64,000 nt of DNA from Taxillus chinensis (taxonomy: Eukaryota; Streptophyta; Magnoliopsida; Santalales; Loranthaceae), in the NCBI GenBank assembly GCA_023512835.1, contig CM042087.1, positions 54,477,897-54,541,896 of the forward strand, in the 5' to 3' direction. This document shows positions 62,971 to 64,000 of the stretch, one piece after another. The notes under the pieces are model-generated. The model made no database searches, was not told where the DNA came from, and saw only the letters and a program-made list of their open reading frames with translations. Position numbers and translations under genes: made by a program. The stretch's first letter is position 1, and each line of letters begins with the position of its first letter.

Positions 62971-63335
62971 AGAAGTGGGGATTTAACCATTTTCGTTTTA
63001 AAAATACGGATTGAAAATAAATTTTACAATGGAATTAAAATTATGTGAAAAAATAGAGAAGTAATTAACGGAGGTCATAACAAAGGCTCGTCTTAGAAGT
63101 GGGTATTCATAATTTTGGTAAAAATAATACGGATTGAAAACTTGTTTTAAAACGGAATTAAAATTATGTGAAAAAAATAGAGGTAATTACAGAGGTCATA
63201 ACGAAGGATTGTCTTAGAAGCGGGAATTAACAGTTTTCATTGAAATGATAAACATTGTTTGGATTGAAATTAGTTTTAAAACGCAATTAAAATTATATTA
63301 AAAAAAATCAGAAAATAATTAAGAGGGGCCATAAT
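62971..63335. repeat. Three-copy tandem repeat, about 121-124 bp
   Basis: Copies start at 62971, 63095 and 63216 with AGAAGTGGG or AGAAGCGGG. Each contains GGATTGAAA, GGAATTAAAATTATGTGAAA and GAGGTCATAAC variants. It lies about 170 bases downstream of the stop of the gene at 63505-64000. Confidence 0.85.
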
Positions 63336-63504
63336 AAGTAAATTAAAACGAAGTTCCAGATACTGATATAAAAAGCAACTGGAAGATTCAAAAACATAGC
63401 AGCAAACAAAAAAACATAATAAGATAACGAGACACCGTGGTCTAAAGAAGAACTACTACTAATGTGGGTGGGTGCGGTGGGGACTAGGCGATGACAGACC
63501 CATG

Positions 63505-64000
63505 TCAAGCGGGAATGGAAGAGAAGAACGCTTCCTCCTCCTCAGAGACATGAAGATTGTTTTTCTTCATCAAGAACCCGACAGCTTCCTCATCAAAGCC
63601 CACCAGAGATCCCAATTTGATAAGCTCAGACAGGTCACAAATATGGTCCTCCATGTCCCACAATAATCCCTCAGATACCGCTTCAGCGAAGTATGTGGCA
63701 AACACAATGGCATTCTTCTGCACGGACTTCTCAACCTGCTGCACAAAGAGTTTGGATTCCTCCCGATCCCAGCGGACCATTCGGCTTGCTTCTACAGTGA
63801 TGACTTCTCCAGAGGACAATGCCAAGCTATAGCTTACTGAAATTGGTTCTGCTGTCTCAAAAACCTCAAGAGAGAGCAGGCGTTTTGCCACTTCAACCCT
63901 CTTTTCTAATTCCATCCCCACTTTTGATCCAGCTAGAAACCCAAGAATCAGCTTGAACAGTCCCTTTCTTAATATACTATCCACCTGCTTCAGTTCTGCA
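63505..64000 (-). CDS. 3'-terminal coding exon of a plant gene, possibly NO VEIN-like (partial)
   Basis: The minus strand is open from the window edge to TGA at 63507-63505, about 164 codons, so the start is missing. The text reads ELKQVDSILRKGLFKLILGF, then ELEKRVEVAKRLLSLEVFE, SYSLALSSGEVITVEASRM, VRWDREESKLFVQQVEKS, ATYFAEAVSEGLLWDMEDHI, CDLSELIKLG, DEEAVGFLMKKNNL and ends EEEEAFFSSIPA. It is soluble and mostly helical with no membrane segment. My recollection links this pattern to the large plant HSP90-like ATPase protein NO VEIN, but I cannot confirm it. An exon junction may lie at 63995 (CAG). Codon usage and lack of stops indicate a real, intact exon. Confidence 0.7.
   Translation of the reverse strand, partial: AELKQVDSILRKGLFKLILGFLAGSKVGMELEKRVEVAKRLLSLEVFETAEPISVSYSLALSSGEVITVEASRMVRWDREESKLFVQQVEKSVQKNAIVFATYFAEAVSEGLLWDMEDHICDLSELIKLGSLVGFDEEAVGFLMKKNNLHVSEEEEAFFSSIPA

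Overview
This window is nuclear DNA of a flowering plant, probably a dicot. It is AT-rich, has short exons separated by GT-AG introns, carries one plant-type SWEET sugar transporter and one plant-type RluA pseudouridine synthase, and is mostly nested LTR retrotransposons, a hAT relic, foldback DNA and microsatellites. Nothing bacterial, viral, organellar or CRISPR-like was seen, and no intact RNA gene.

Layout. 1-5460: remnants of two Ty3/gypsy families, including a chromodomain pol relic with its 3' LTR, a second LTR of about 2 kb, and a solo LTR nested in it. 5650-16760: a decayed hAT transposase split by an 8.6-kb Ty3/gypsy chromovirus-like element (6685-15294), shown by its LTRs, PBS, PPT and a 5-bp target duplication. 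The 3' LTR of this element contains a corrupted G/T-only block and a junction that looks like an empty-site haplotype. 18865-23816 (+): a complete 12-exon RluA-type pseudouridine synthase gene with a 740-bp pure-pyrimidine tract in intron 8. 25140-26752 (-): a complete six-exon SWEET gene. 27000-43400: intergenic DNA with a SINE-like unit, two Ty1/copia relics, a tRNA-Gln pseudogene, a possible TIR transposon, a MITE and several poly-G runs. 43759-44651 (+): a three-exon gene for an unrecognised 221-aa protein. 44830-62065: a long inverted-repeat (foldback) element, interrupted by a 14.9-kb minus-strand LTR retrotransposon (45272-60144) with 3.1-kb LTRs and only a gag relic, i.e. a TR-GAG-like member of the Ogre/Tat group; that element itself carries another LTR-like insertion. 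63505-64000 (-): the last exon of a gene that runs off the window.

The cellular genes look functionally unrelated: RNA modification, sugar export, one unknown and one partial. The strongest observations are the gag-only retrotransposon inside a palindrome whose two halves re-align exactly across the insertion point, and the chimeric 3' junction of the gypsy element in the hAT relic. No convincing new multi-gene system was found. Exon coordinates were read by eye; each of the three complete models keeps frame across every junction.
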